Of a DNA stretch of 64,000 nucleotides, positions 7,912 to 16,219 are shown in pieces. The stretch is from the NCBI GenBank assembly GCA_001917135.1, contig MNTT01000016.1, positions 261,576 through 325,575 of the forward strand, written 5' to 3'. Both the position numbers and the translations under genes were made by a program. Under the pieces are notes generated by a model, which did not search any database, was not told the origin of the DNA, and was given only the letters and a program-made list of their open reading frames with translations. Positions within the stretch are counted from its first letter, which is position 1, and each line of letters begins with the position of its first letter. This DNA comes from Acetobacter sp. 46_36. Lineage in GTDB: Bacteria; Pseudomonadota; Alphaproteobacteria; RF32; CAG-239.

Positions 7912-8943
7912 CTATGGTTCGACATTCTGCCGCAGCCAGTCCAGAATTTCTTTAAACCGGCGGGCGGAAGCAGCCGAACTCAGACGGTCGGCAGTTATTT
8001 TCTGCGCCGCAACAATTTTAGCGCGGGAAATTTCGGGATTTTGCAGATAATAATCGACAAGGCCGGGAAAATCGCTTTCTTTTTCATACATAATCACATT
8101 GTCGCCATAGATTTCTTTTACTGCCGGATTTGACGGCATTATGACCAAAGCACCGGCGGCAGCGGCTTCCGCCGTTTCGGAGGGAACCATTTTGGCGGCA
8201 GGCGTTTCGGGATCGGCGTATACGGCAGCGATAAAAGCGCGGGAAAGCTCCCTGCCCTTTTCCGCCGGCGTTCCCTGCGGCACCAGCTGCGGCAGCCCGT
8301 TTTCCCAAAAGCGGCCCATAAACCATACGCTGCCCTGCACCGTACTGTTTTGGGCGTTCAGGCTTCCGGCCAATGGCGACGGCTTGTTGTTTCCGCTTTG
8401 TTTTTTCAGGCTCTCGGCCAACGGCGACGATTTATTGTTATCGCCGTAATAAACCAGCGGATAGACCTTATATCCGGGCTGAAAAACCGTTTCCGGCGCG
8501 TAAAAATCCGTCGTATTCACCCCGACAGTAAACATTGCCGTTCTTATATTGCTGCGGGCATAATGCTCATACAGCTCACGGTACGGAGTCAACACAACAG
8601 GAAACTTTTTCAGCCCGCGCCAGTCAAACGGATAATAGTCTTCATTATAGATAAAATTCCATGCCGCCGGGGACGTCTCCAACTGAGAGGCAAACTCAGG
8701 CGGACGAAACCACAAGCCGACCGTCCCGGCTGCCGGCAAGGACGAAGAATTCAATTTAACTTCGTAGCCTAACCGCTTTAATTCGCGGATAAAACCTGTT
8801 TCACGGGAATCGGGAACAGGGGATTTGGCATAAACATAAACAATGTCTTTTTTAACCGCCAAAAACGGCAGGGCGCAAAGCGCCGCTGCCGCAATGGCTG
8901 CCAACAGCCCCAAAACCGTCTTTTGAGCCGCCGGCAATTTCAT
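7912..8943 (-). CDS. Membrane-anchored CgeB-like glycosyltransferase (paralogue A)
   Basis: A 343-residue protein with an N-terminal membrane anchor (residues about 9-30) and a GT-B type body. The C-terminal part has the Glyco_trans_1_2/CgeB pattern: MGRFW, ETAEAAAAGALVIMPSNPAVKEIYGDNVIMYEKESDFPGLVDYYLQ is read as the helix-loop that holds the nucleotide sugar, though split here by description only. It is a diverged paralogue of the gene directly upstream (one base between stop and start), with which it shares the order GDN..PSP, GRFW, and the C-terminal domain. A loop before GRFW carries a 16-residue tandem duplication. Donor and acceptor are unknown; a periplasm-facing or membrane-bound sugar transfer is inferred. 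Confidence 0.6.
   Translation of the reverse strand: MKLPAAQKTVLGLLAAIAAAALCALPFLAVKKDIVYVYAKSPVPDSRETGFIRELKRLGYEVKLNSSSLPAAGTVGLWFRPPEFASQLETSPAAWNFIYNEDYYPFDWRGLKKFPVVLTPYRELYEHYARSNIRTAMFTVGVNTTDFYAPETVFQPGYKVYPLVYYGDNNKSSPLAESLKKQSGNNKPSPLAGSLNAQNSTVQGSVWFMGRFWENGLPQLVPQGTPAEKGRELSRAFIAAVYADPETPAAKMVPSETAEAAAAGALVIMPSNPAVKEIYGDNVIMYEKESDFPGLVDYYLQNPEISRAKIVAAQKITADRLSSAASARRFKEILDWLRQNVEP
8359..8454. repeat. 48-bp in-frame tandem duplication inside a glycosyltransferase gene
   Basis: Two imperfect 48-bp units (8359-8406, 8407-8454) encode NNKSSPLAESLKKQSG and NNKPSPLAGSLNAQN. The paralogue next door has a single equivalent (GDNERPSP), so this is an added copy that keeps the frame. Confidence 0.8.
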
Positions 8944-8944
8944 C

Positions 8945-9958
8945 TCAGAGCTTCTTTTCGTTAATCAGAAACTCGACCAATCCGTTCATACGCTGTACGA
9001 ACATATCGGCATTATATTCCGAAACGGCGATTTTATATGCCTTTTCGGCTTTTTCGGCACGCGCTTTCGGATCATTGAGGTACTGATTGTATAAAGCCTT
9101 CAGTTCATCCGCGTTTTTGAACATCGGGATCGAATCGCCGAAAACGGCTTCGATTTCCTTGTTGTACGGCGCAATCATAAAGCCTTTGCTTGCGGCAATG
9201 TCATAAACGCGCGACGGAATCATGCCGATTTGCGACTCGTGTTCGGAAACGTTGACGAGATTGATTTTCGCCGACGAGAAATAAGCACCGAGGTCATTGT
9301 CGTGAATATATTCGCCTTTGATATAGGAATCGTCGATATTTCCAGCCCAGAAACGGCCGAATATTTCCAGCGGCAACTTGGCTTCCACCGCGGCAGCAAC
9401 CGCAGGGCTCGGGCGTTCGTTATCGCCGACATACAGCAAATCGCGCTCCAATTCGGGTTTCGGCGCCGGATAGAATACGGACGGATCCGTCAGTTCCGGA
9501 ATATACGCCGCAGCATATCCGCTGCCGAGCAGATAGTTATAGAAATCGCGCGAAGACGTAGCCACGCCGTCATAAACCTTGATTTCATTCTCAAACAGAG
9601 AATCGTAGTCGCGGATATAGACGATATTAACCGCCTTTTTGTTGGTCTTTACCTCATTAAACGGACCGTAGCCGCGGATATACAGGTTTACACCGGCATC
9701 GGCTGCCGTATCCGGATACAGATTGTCTTCGGTAGCCGACACAACGTTATAACCGACGCGGGCAAATGCCTTTTCCATCGCCGCATTGACGTCGGCACGC
9801 CCCATCGTGCGATACTGCCGCAGTTCGCCGATACGCAGCGCCAGCTTGTTCAAATCGGCCTTTACCGAGCTGCCTTTCATCGCCACCAGGCCGACAATCA
9901 GCGCCAGCAGGATGACGGTCAGGACGGAAAGGATTATCTTCATAGTCTTGTCACTCAT
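8945..9958 (-). CDS. Membrane-anchored CgeB-like glycosyltransferase (paralogue B)
   Basis: A 337-residue protein with an N-terminal membrane helix (residues about 7-27) followed by a GT-B like body. The C-terminal third shows the CgeB/Glyco_trans_1_2 signature: IPSRVYDIAASKGFMIAPY, then IEAVFGDSIPMFKNADEL and a helical tail. AAGGGAGAAAACG precedes the ATG. It is first in a two-gene leftward operon with its paralogue. Family members work on envelope or spore-coat glycans; the N-terminal anchor without an obvious signal cleavage site suggests attachment to the inner membrane. The side of the membrane cannot be decided from sequence. Confidence 0.65.
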   Translation of the reverse strand: MSDKTMKIILSVLTVILLALIVGLVAMKGSSVKADLNKLALRIGELRQYRTMGRADVNAAMEKAFARVGYNVVSATEDNLYPDTAADAGVNLYIRGYGPFNEVKTNKKAVNIVYIRDYDSLFENEIKVYDGVATSSRDFYNYLLGSGYAAAYIPELTDPSVFYPAPKPELERDLLYVGDNERPSPAVAAAVEAKLPLEIFGRFWAGNIDDSYIKGEYIHDNDLGAYFSSAKINLVNVSEHESQIGMIPSRVYDIAASKGFMIAPYNKEIEAVFGDSIPMFKNADELKALYNQYLNDPKARAEKAEKAYKIAVSEYNADMFVQRMNGLVEFLINEKKL

Positions 9959-10119
9959 CGTTTTCTCCCTTATATTGCATTCTGCCTGTCAGTTTATGCG
10001 CTTTGCCGGGCGGCACAAGACAAAAACTTTTTATTTACACAGCTTTTAGCATTTGACATCGGCAAATTCTCTCCCTAAATATAATTTGTTTGAAACAATT
10101 TGAAAAGGACGAAAAAGTA

Positions 10120-10659
10120 ATGAAATACATTTGCACAGTCTGCGGACAGGTTATCGAAAGCGACACCATGCCGGAAGTATGTCCGGTCTGCGGCGCCAAA
10201 ACGTTTAAGGTTATGGACGAAGAAAACAAGGCTTATGCCGATGAACACAGAATCGGCGTTGCCAAAGGCCTGGACGAACGCATTGTTGCCGGCCTGCGCG
10301 AACACTTCACCGGCGAATGCAGCGAAGTCGGCATGTATCTGGCGATGAGCCGCCAGGCCGACCGCGAAGGCTATCCGGAAATTGCCGAAGCCTTCAAGCG
10401 CTATGCTTTTGAGGAAGCAGACCATGCCGCACGCATCGCCGAGATGCTGGGCGAAGTCGTTACCGACTCTACGGAAAAGAACGTTGAAATGCGCGCGGCA
10501 GCAGAATTCGGTGCCTGCGACGGCAAGAAGCAGATTGCCACGCTGGCCAAGGAACTCGGCTACGACGCCGTTCACGACAGCATTCACGAAATGGCCAAAG
10601 ACGAAGCCCGCCACGGCAGAGGCTTTGACGGCCTGCTGAAGCGCTACTTCAACAAATAA
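10120..10659 (+). CDS. Reverse rubrerythrin (rubredoxin domain first)
   Basis: A 179-residue protein in which the rubredoxin-type FeS4 site comes first (Cys5, Cys8, Cys21, Cys24 in CTVC and CPVC) and the four-helix diiron domain second, with GECSEVGMYLAMSRQADREG, EEADHAARIAE and KDEARHGRGFD providing carboxylate and histidine ligands. In classical rubrerythrin the order is opposite. Reverse rubrerythrins reduce hydrogen peroxide and oxygen in obligate anaerobes using NADH-derived electrons. The ATG at 10120 with AAAAGGACG upstream is chosen over a TTG at 10090. It is monocistronic, ending in a clear terminator, and supports an anaerobic lifestyle. Confidence 0.9.
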   Translation: MKYICTVCGQVIESDTMPEVCPVCGAKTFKVMDEENKAYADEHRIGVAKGLDERIVAGLREHFTGECSEVGMYLAMSRQADREGYPEIAEAFKRYAFEEADHAARIAEMLGEVVTDSTEKNVEMRAAAEFGACDGKKQIATLAKELGYDAVHDSIHEMAKDEARHGRGFDGLLKRYFNK

Positions 10660-10716
10660 GGCGCTGAGAAGCGGTTTTCCTAACCGGCGCAGCCGGTACA
10701 GGGGAAAGTATTTATA

Positions 10717-10758
10717 AATAAAAGCCAGCTGCGTTATAAACCGGCCGGCTTTTATTTT
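10717..10758 (+). terminator. Terminator after reverse rubrerythrin
   Basis: A 10-bp stem AATAAAAGCC (10717-10726) pairs with GGCTTTTATT (10747-10756), with extra partial pairing inside, followed by TTAT. It may also serve the leftward glycosyltransferase gene ending at 10791. Confidence 0.7.
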
Positions 10759-10790
10759 ATATATTCCGAGTATATATTCCGAGACAGTTT

Positions 10791-11675
10791 TTATTTCTGC
10801 CTGATTTTCAAAAACGGAATAAAGCCGAAAAGATAATGACGCACTTTTCCATGCTTGCTGACTTTTCTGTATACGGGCAAAACCCCGAATAATTTACAGA
10901 CTGTTGTCTGTCCGGCATTTTTATCATCAATCTCAAGCAATGGAAAAATATCAAATAAAAGAAAATCCCGGCGGCTTGAAATCTTTTGCAAGACGGCTTT
11001 TTCTTCCCTTCGCCCATAACGCTTTTCGTGAATGCACCCCAATTCTTCCGCCAAAAGCTGTTTATGCGTCGAACTTATTCCGTCGAGATAAAAATTTGCA
11101 ACATACCGTTCCCAATGCCGGAACAGGCAGCCATTGTTTACAAACATAAGCCACTTATCCATGTCGGCGGCAATCCTGAAAGTTTCATCATACATGCCAA
11201 AACGCCGAAACAGACGGCTCCGGATAAAAGATGCCTGATGATTGACCGATTTATTGTAAAAAAATACCTTATCTACGACATCGGGAAATTCTGATTTTCT
11301 GACACCCCCGTCTGGAAGCATCCGGTTGAAATCACCATAGATGACATCTGCTGCCGGGTTATCTCCGGCAAAACGCAAAAAATCTCCGACAATACAGTTA
11401 TCGGCAAATGTATCGCCGCCGTTCATAAAATTTATCCATTTCCCTTTTGCCAGGCGTATCCCTTTGTTCATCGCATCATATATGCCGTTGTCCGGTTCCG
11501 ATATCAGAATATCAATACGTTCTTTGTAGTGTTTTATCACCTCCAAAGAACCGTCCGTCGACCCGCCGTCAACCACAATCCATTCAAAATCCTGACAAGA
11601 CTGGCTGACAATGCTTTCGCAGGTGCGCCCTATATCCTTTTCATTATAGCACACGGTAACAATTGAAAGCCGCAT
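10791..11675 (-). CDS. Family 2 glycosyltransferase
   Basis: A 294-residue GT-A glycosyltransferase (GT2). The N-terminal strand SIVTVCYNE, the nucleotide-binding DGGSTDGS (about residues 36-43) and the metal site NGGDTF are visible, followed by GMYDETFRIAADMDKW, the acceptor-side ED-like segment. The C-terminus has the short hydrophobic motif LFGFIPFLKI also found in the third gene of this operon. It is last in a leftward three-gene cluster; its ATG follows the stop of the preceding gene directly (TAAATG). Likely role: addition of a sugar to an O-antigen or capsule precursor; donor unknown. Confidence 0.85.
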   Translation of the reverse strand: MRLSIVTVCYNEKDIGRTCESIVSQSCQDFEWIVVDGGSTDGSLEVIKHYKERIDILISEPDNGIYDAMNKGIRLAKGKWINFMNGGDTFADNCIVGDFLRFAGDNPAADVIYGDFNRMLPDGGVRKSEFPDVVDKVFFYNKSVNHQASFIRSRLFRRFGMYDETFRIAADMDKWLMFVNNGCLFRHWERYVANFYLDGISSTHKQLLAEELGCIHEKRYGRREEKAVLQKISSRRDFLLFDIFPLLEIDDKNAGQTTVCKLFGVLPVYRKVSKHGKVRHYLFGFIPFLKIRQK

Positions 11676-12496
11676 TTACTCCCCCTTTCCCTTTTCTTCA
11701 TACGTCAGCAGGATTTTTTTGCGTTTGGCATAGTCCCACTCCCAAATTTTTTTCTTCATTGTTTCCGGATATGCAAGCTTCGCCTCTGGCTTTATCCTTT
11801 TATAGCGGTATAATCCAAGCCACTTGCCACGTCCCAAGGGTATATGCACATTCAGCTTACAGTCAAAGTCATTAATCCAAGAAGCCTGAAAATGATGAAC
11901 GCAAAAACTATCCGGCGTATCCACGCAAAAATACCAATCGGGATAAATGCGGGACTTGTTATCAATCTCAATTATCCGTTCATTGCTGTAGACGTTCACT
12001 ATACCATATTTTTGGAACACAGGCACCAACCGAACCGTATTCGGCGTCAAATCCGGAATTCTGTTTTTGGGTATAAAATCAAGATTTTCATAAACAGACA
12101 GCATATCTTTTATAATCCCATTGCCTGCCGCAGCGCCTATCACCGCCGTACCGATACTCTCAAAACGCCCGTGCTTTTCCGAACCGATAAAGAAATCCCC
12201 CTCCAACAGCGGGGAAAACGTTTTTCTGACTTCGACATCGGTATCCAAATAAATTCCCCCTTCTTTATACAAAGCAAAAAGACGGAAGACATCCGATACA
12301 AAAGCCCATTTTTTCGCCTCATAAGCCTGCCGGACATACCGGTTATCGGAAAAACGGAATAAATCTTTTTCCGACCATTCGCGAATTTCATAATCGGGGA
12401 GAACTTTTTTCCAGCTTTCCATGCAAAAACGTATCTTTTCGTTTTTCGGGGGCCGCCGAACCAGCAATAATGGATAATTTTGGGAATCATCGTCAT
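11676..12496 (-). pseudogene. GT32-type (Gly_transf_sug) glycosyltransferase, frameshifted in a homopolymer
   Basis: Two frames together make one glycosyltransferase of the DXD/OCH1-like family. The frame starting with ATG at 12496 reads MTMIPKIIHYCWFGG, the hallmark N-terminus, then drifts. The other frame carries on with PPKNEKIRFCMESWKK, LPDYEIREW, WAFVSDVFRLFALYKEGGIYLDTDVE (DTD metal site, residues split here) to the stop at 11676. Adding one base in the G5 run on the plus strand (12448-12452) joins them exactly as WFGGPPKNEK. The start overlaps the previous stop as ATGA (12493-12496) and the end abuts the next gene, so the operon was built around an intact gene. Phase variation, a recent mutation or a sequencing error are all possible. 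Confidence 0.8.
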
Positions 12497-13386
12497 TCCC
12501 CTTTCAGCTTGACGGCTGAGCGGTAACTGACCAGCGGCAGGCAGGCAAAGAGGAGAATTTTTGTGCGACGGGCATCGCGGACAATGCGCAGCAGAGGGAT
12601 AAAACCAAACAGCCGCCAGGTTCCGGTATAGCGCGCCCGTTTTTCAAATTCACGGTACAATGCCGGGTTTTCTGCCTGCACCATAGCGCGGACAGCGTAC
12701 GACGCATCGTGCATCTTCTGATTTTGCACAATAGAGGTATTGCTCTCGTGCCAACGGTAATGCAACAGGATATCGGGCAGGTTATAAAACTCCGTATGCG
12801 GCAGCAGCCGGCACCACAGCGCATAGTCTTCCGCCGGGCTGAATTCTTCTTCATACCGGATATGATGCTGCTGTAAAACGCTTTTTCTTATCATTGCCGC
12901 AGGGTGTGTCAGGGCGCAGACCGTCATCAGCGACAATTTAATCGCATGGCTGGTTTCGGGATTATGCGATGCTTTATTTTGAGGGATTTTCAAAACCCGG
13001 CCGCTGACAACGCCGACTTCAGGGTGGGCGTCCAGATATGCGGTCTCCTTTTCAAGCCTTTCGGGGAGCGAAATGTCGTCATGGTCCATAACCGCAAGAT
13101 ATTCCCCGCGCGCCATATCAATCAGGAGGTTGCGGCTGGCCGATATGCCGAGATTGGCCGGATTGCGGGAATATCTTATCCGGCCGTCGGCATAGCTTTT
13201 TATGACGGCTTCGGCGGTTCTGTCCTCGGGACAGTCGTCCAGCAACAGCAGTTCAAAATCGCGAAAAGTCTGCGACAAAATACTGTCGATACAAGCGCGC
13301 AGATATTCTTCCCGCGGGCGGTAAACCGGCACCAGAACCGAAACTTTCGGCGCCGGCGTTTCTTTGTTTATAGTTTGGCTATTCAT
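12493..13386 (-). CDS. Family 2 glycosyltransferase
   Basis: A 297-residue GT-A enzyme of family GT2. Visible motifs are VSVLVPVYRP at the start, LLLDDCPEDRT (nucleotide binding), NLGISASRN, the metal-binding MDHDDIS, and EEFSPAEDYALWCRL with the catalytic ED pair. The C-terminal tail has the hydrophobic segment RLFGFIPLLRIV like the last gene of the operon. It is first in the leftward cluster of three glycosyltransferases and its stop overlaps the start of the next (ATGA), indicating translational coupling. A 34-bp repeated motif lies about 110 bp upstream. Confidence 0.85.
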   Translation of the reverse strand: MNSQTINKETPAPKVSVLVPVYRPREEYLRACIDSILSQTFRDFELLLLDDCPEDRTAEAVIKSYADGRIRYSRNPANLGISASRNLLIDMARGEYLAVMDHDDISLPERLEKETAYLDAHPEVGVVSGRVLKIPQNKASHNPETSHAIKLSLMTVCALTHPAAMIRKSVLQQHHIRYEEEFSPAEDYALWCRLLPHTEFYNLPDILLHYRWHESNTSIVQNQKMHDASYAVRAMVQAENPALYREFEKRARYTGTWRLFGFIPLLRIVRDARRTKILLFACLPLVSYRSAVKLKGE

Positions 13387-13497
13387 CAGGTATCCTAAAA
13401 ACTGTTGAAAAAATACGAACCATAAAATTCAACAGCCTGCACAAAAATATTATTGTGCAAAAACAAAAGCTTTTGATTGCCCACATACAACCTGAGA

Positions 13498-13530
13498 TGT
13501 AGAAATAAAACGTTCGTTTAATATCAGCAG
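13498..13530. promoter_or_regulatory. Operator-like motif, copy 1 of 3
   Basis: Bases 13498-13521 match 23 of 24 positions of the inverse complement of 51637-51660 (core aaaACGTTSGTTTaa), and the longer stretch to 13530 (ending cagcag) also resembles the palindrome at 51521-51554. It lies upstream of the glycosyltransferase operon. A repeated, partly palindromic site at several promoter regions suggests a transcription-factor site; the protein is unknown. Confidence 0.5.
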
Positions 13531-13540
13531 CCGAAAGTAT

Positions 13541-13574
13541 AAAAAAATCCCCGCAAGCCGAAGCCAGCGGGGGG
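13541..13574 (-). terminator. Terminator after the CPHC lipoprotein gene
   Basis: On the minus strand CCCCGC and GCGGGG pair (13572-13567 with 13554-13549) and are followed by A and seven Ts (13547-13541). It lies 33 bp beyond the stop of the leftward gene 13607-14062. Confidence 0.75.
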
Positions 13575-13606
13575 AGGAACCGTCCGAACCGGCAGAAGGC
13601 CATAAC

Positions 13607-14062
13607 CTACGGGCGTGCCGCCGGAGTATTTGCGTCAGCCGGCTGCTTATTTTGCGGCTGTTCCTTATGAGGCTGCGCATTTTGCGGCGCGGCAACAGAA
13701 CGCAGCGGCGACGATTTCGGTTTAAAGTTCTTGGCATAGCGGTTAAAGTCTTTTACCTGCTGATTACCCCAGCCCATTATATATTTATCACCCATAACGA
13801 TAAACGGCGTGCCGAGCGACTGTTCGGACACCTTGAACTTTTTGGCATAACGCAGCAAATACCCCATATTATTGCCCTCGCGGATATTCAGCCGTTCAAT
13901 GTCATAATTCCGGTAATAGCGGCTGATATATTCCTCAGCGTGTTCGCAATGCGGGCAGCCGGGCTGCGAAAAGACATAAATCCGGTTGGCGGCGGTTTCT
14001 TCTTTGCAGGCGCCGAGCGCCATGGTCGCAGCCAAGGCCAAAACAGTAAATATACGCTTCAT
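13607..14062 (-). CDS. Thioredoxin/glutaredoxin-like lipoprotein with CPHC site
   Basis: A 151-residue precursor beginning MKRIFTVLALAATMALGAC, a lipoprotein signal with lipobox LGAC (Cys at residue about 19). The mature part has a thioredoxin-type active site QPGCPHCEHA and, later, the cis-proline segment GTPFIVMGD, then a Pro/Gln/Ala-rich tail. The protein is predicted to sit in the periplasm tethered to a membrane, handling disulfides in the manner of DsbC/DsbG-like or glutaredoxin-like reductants. The ATG at 14062 is chosen for the signal sequence; the ATG at 14089 would add nine charged residues. It is monocistronic. Confidence 0.75.
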   Translation of the reverse strand: MKRIFTVLALAATMALGACKEETAANRIYVFSQPGCPHCEHAEEYISRYYRNYDIERLNIREGNNMGYLLRYAKKFKVSEQSLGTPFIVMGDKYIMGWGNQQVKDFNRYAKNFKPKSSPLRSVAAPQNAQPHKEQPQNKQPADANTPAARP

Positions 14063-14241
14063 TTGGGTTTCCTTTTCAATCTTTATCAAACGGTATCAGT
14101 TTATATAATAAAGAGTTAAAAAAAGTTAAAGAGGAAGGACAACGCATAAATTTCTCCCAAACGCCGCTGAAATTTCCCAATGCCGCTGGCAAAACCGATG
14201 CCATGGCTTAAACCGGAACGATATTTTATACACTTATATTC

Positions 14242-14270
14242 TTGACAGCAGGCATTTTTTGGTGTTTACT
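14242..14270 (+). promoter_or_regulatory. Candidate proS promoter
   Basis: TTGACA (14242-14247), a 17-base spacer and TTTACT (14265-14270; four of six to consensus) lie 42 bp before the proS ATG. Confidence 0.5.
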
Positions 14271-14311
14271 TTGGGCGGTTTAAAAACAATTACATAAAAG
14301 GATATTTGGTT

Positions 14312-15832
14312 ATGGCTCTGAAGAACATAAGAGAGAACAGCTATCCGGACTGGTACCAGAACGTGATAGCCGCTGCCGATATGGCCGAAGTTTCGTCCTC
14401 GCCGGGGTGTATGGTCATCAAACCCTGGGGATACGGAATTTGGGAACGTATCCAGCGCCTGTTGGACGAAAAGATTAAGGAAACAAATCACGAGAATTGC
14501 TATTTCCCGCTTTTCATCCCGTTAAGCTATTTCCAAAAAGAGGCAGAACACGTTGAAGGTTTTGCCAAAGAAATGGCTATTGTTACGCACTCGCGCCTCA
14601 GTATGGAAGACGGCAAACTCGTGCCGGCAAGCCCGCTGGAGGAACCGCTGATTGTGCGTCCGACTTCAGAAACCATTATTGCCGACTCGTTTTCCAAGTG
14701 GGTACATTCGTACCGCGACCTGCCGGTTATGATTAACCAGTGGGCGAACGTTGTGCGCTGGGAAATGCGCCCGCGCCTGTTTTTGCGCACCCGCGAATTT
14801 CTGTGGCAGGAAGGGCATACCGCTCATGCAACGTTTGAGGAAGCGGAAAAAGAAGCCGAAACGATGCTCGGCGTTTATGAAGATTTGTGCGTCAACGATA
14901 TGGCTATGCCGGTGATTAAAGGCAAAAAGCCGGAATACGACAAATTCCCGGGCGCGGTTACAACCTACTGCATTGAAGCGATGATGCAGGACGGACGGTC
15001 GCTGCAGGCGGGCACGTCGCACTTCCTCGGACAGAACTTCGCCAAGTCGGCGGATATCAAGTTCATTAACTCCGACAATGCGCAGGAATATGCCTATACG
15101 ACGTCATGGGGCGTTTCTACCCGGCTTATCGGCGGATTGATTATGACGCACGCCGACGACGAGGGAATGTGCGTTCCGCCGAAACTCGCACCGCAGCAGG
15201 TGATTATCGTGCCGATTGTCAAGGACAAGAGCAAAGCCGAAGCCATCAATGCCTATGCGGAAAAGCTGCGCGATGCACTCAAGGCCCAGACGTTTGCCGG
15301 TGAAAAAGTTCGCGTCCGGCTGGACAACCGCCCGAAAGAAGCGGTCGACAAGATGTGGGAATGGACGCGCAAAGGCGCGCCGCTGATTGTGGAAGTCGGT
15401 GCCAAGGATTTGGAAAAGAACGCCGTTATGTTCCGCAACCGCATTAAAATCAACCGGGACGGCTGGAAGAACTTTGAAGACGTGGACGTTTTCATTGCGA
15501 CAATCAGCGAAAAGCTGCAGACAATTCAGGACGAAATGCTGGCACGCGCCAACGAACGCCTGACGCAAAACGTGGTTACGGATATTAAGACCGCAGCGGA
15601 ATTTGAAGCCTATTTTGCCAACGCCAACGTTTATCTGGAAAACGGCGGCAAAGCGCCGAAAGTCGCGTTCGTACGCGGCAAATGGAGCGGAGACGAGGCA
15701 ACGCTGGACAAGCTTAAAGAAATGCGCCTGACCATCCGCTGCATTCCGTTTGACCAGAGCGGCAGCGAGGGCGAATGCCTGCTTTCCGGCCAAAAAGCAA
15801 CGCTGGACGTAATTTACGCGCGGTCGTACTAA
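14312..15832 (+). CDS. proS: Prolyl-tRNA synthetase, archaeal/eukaryotic type
   Basis: A 506-residue class II synthetase that charges tRNA-Pro with proline. It begins NSYPDWYQNVIAAADMAE and contains CMVIKPWGYGIWE, RPTSETII and the motif 2 region RWEMRPRLFLRTREFLWQEGH (split here as RWEMRPRLFLR and REFLWQEGH); the C-terminus ends in a tyrosine (YARSY), as in ProRS of the archaeal/eukaryotic (type 3) group. There is no bacterial INS editing domain between motifs 2 and 3. Most Alphaproteobacteria carry the bacterial-type enzyme, so this form points to exchange with, or shared ancestry among, anaerobes. AAGGA precedes the ATG; the TTG at 14306 is unlikely. Confidence 0.93.
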   Translation: MALKNIRENSYPDWYQNVIAAADMAEVSSSPGCMVIKPWGYGIWERIQRLLDEKIKETNHENCYFPLFIPLSYFQKEAEHVEGFAKEMAIVTHSRLSMEDGKLVPASPLEEPLIVRPTSETIIADSFSKWVHSYRDLPVMINQWANVVRWEMRPRLFLRTREFLWQEGHTAHATFEEAEKEAETMLGVYEDLCVNDMAMPVIKGKKPEYDKFPGAVTTYCIEAMMQDGRSLQAGTSHFLGQNFAKSADIKFINSDNAQEYAYTTSWGVSTRLIGGLIMTHADDEGMCVPPKLAPQQVIIVPIVKDKSKAEAINAYAEKLRDALKAQTFAGEKVRVRLDNRPKEAVDKMWEWTRKGAPLIVEVGAKDLEKNAVMFRNRIKINRDGWKNFEDVDVFIATISEKLQTIQDEMLARANERLTQNVVTDIKTAAEFEAYFANANVYLENGGKAPKVAFVRGKWSGDEATLDKLKEMRLTIRCIPFDQSGSEGECLLSGQKATLDVIYARSY

Positions 15833-15886
15833 GATGACCTGATGCCGGATAAATATCATCTCTCCGGTTACAGGTATGAAGCAAGC

Positions 15887-15918
15887 AAAAAACAGCCTCT
15901 TTGCGGGGCTGTTTTTTT
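15887..15918 (+). terminator. proS terminator
   Basis: AAAAAACAGCC (15887-15897) pairs with GGCTGTTTTTT (15907-15917) around a 9-base loop; the right arm supplies the U-run. Confidence 0.85.
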
Positions 15919-16219
15919 ATGACGCGAAGATAACGCAGATGTGGCGCAAAGATGCATATTTGCGCGAATATAGCGCAAATATCGAATATGGCGCGGATTT
16001 AGAAACAAACGGCTTTGCACCGGAACTGTTTTTATGGTGTGGATTTGAGGACGGGTAATCTGATATACGCCTTAATGGTTGTTTGAGATAAACGTAATTG
16101 GGGAATGCCATACATTTTAGACAAAACCAATATTTTTCTATTGCAAAAAATATTTTTTTATGCTACAAGGATTGCAATTAAATATCTTTATGTTTTACTT
16201 TTTAAAAATTTTTTTGTAT
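15919..16219. other. A/T-rich spacer without a gene
   Basis: About 300 bases with no supportable gene. It contains several related fragments of the type gcgcAAAtat/gcgcGAATat between 15942 and 15990, and farther right long A and T runs. A weak promoter-like pair TTGCAA (16141) and TACAAG (16164) may serve the orphan gene that follows. Confidence 0.5.
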
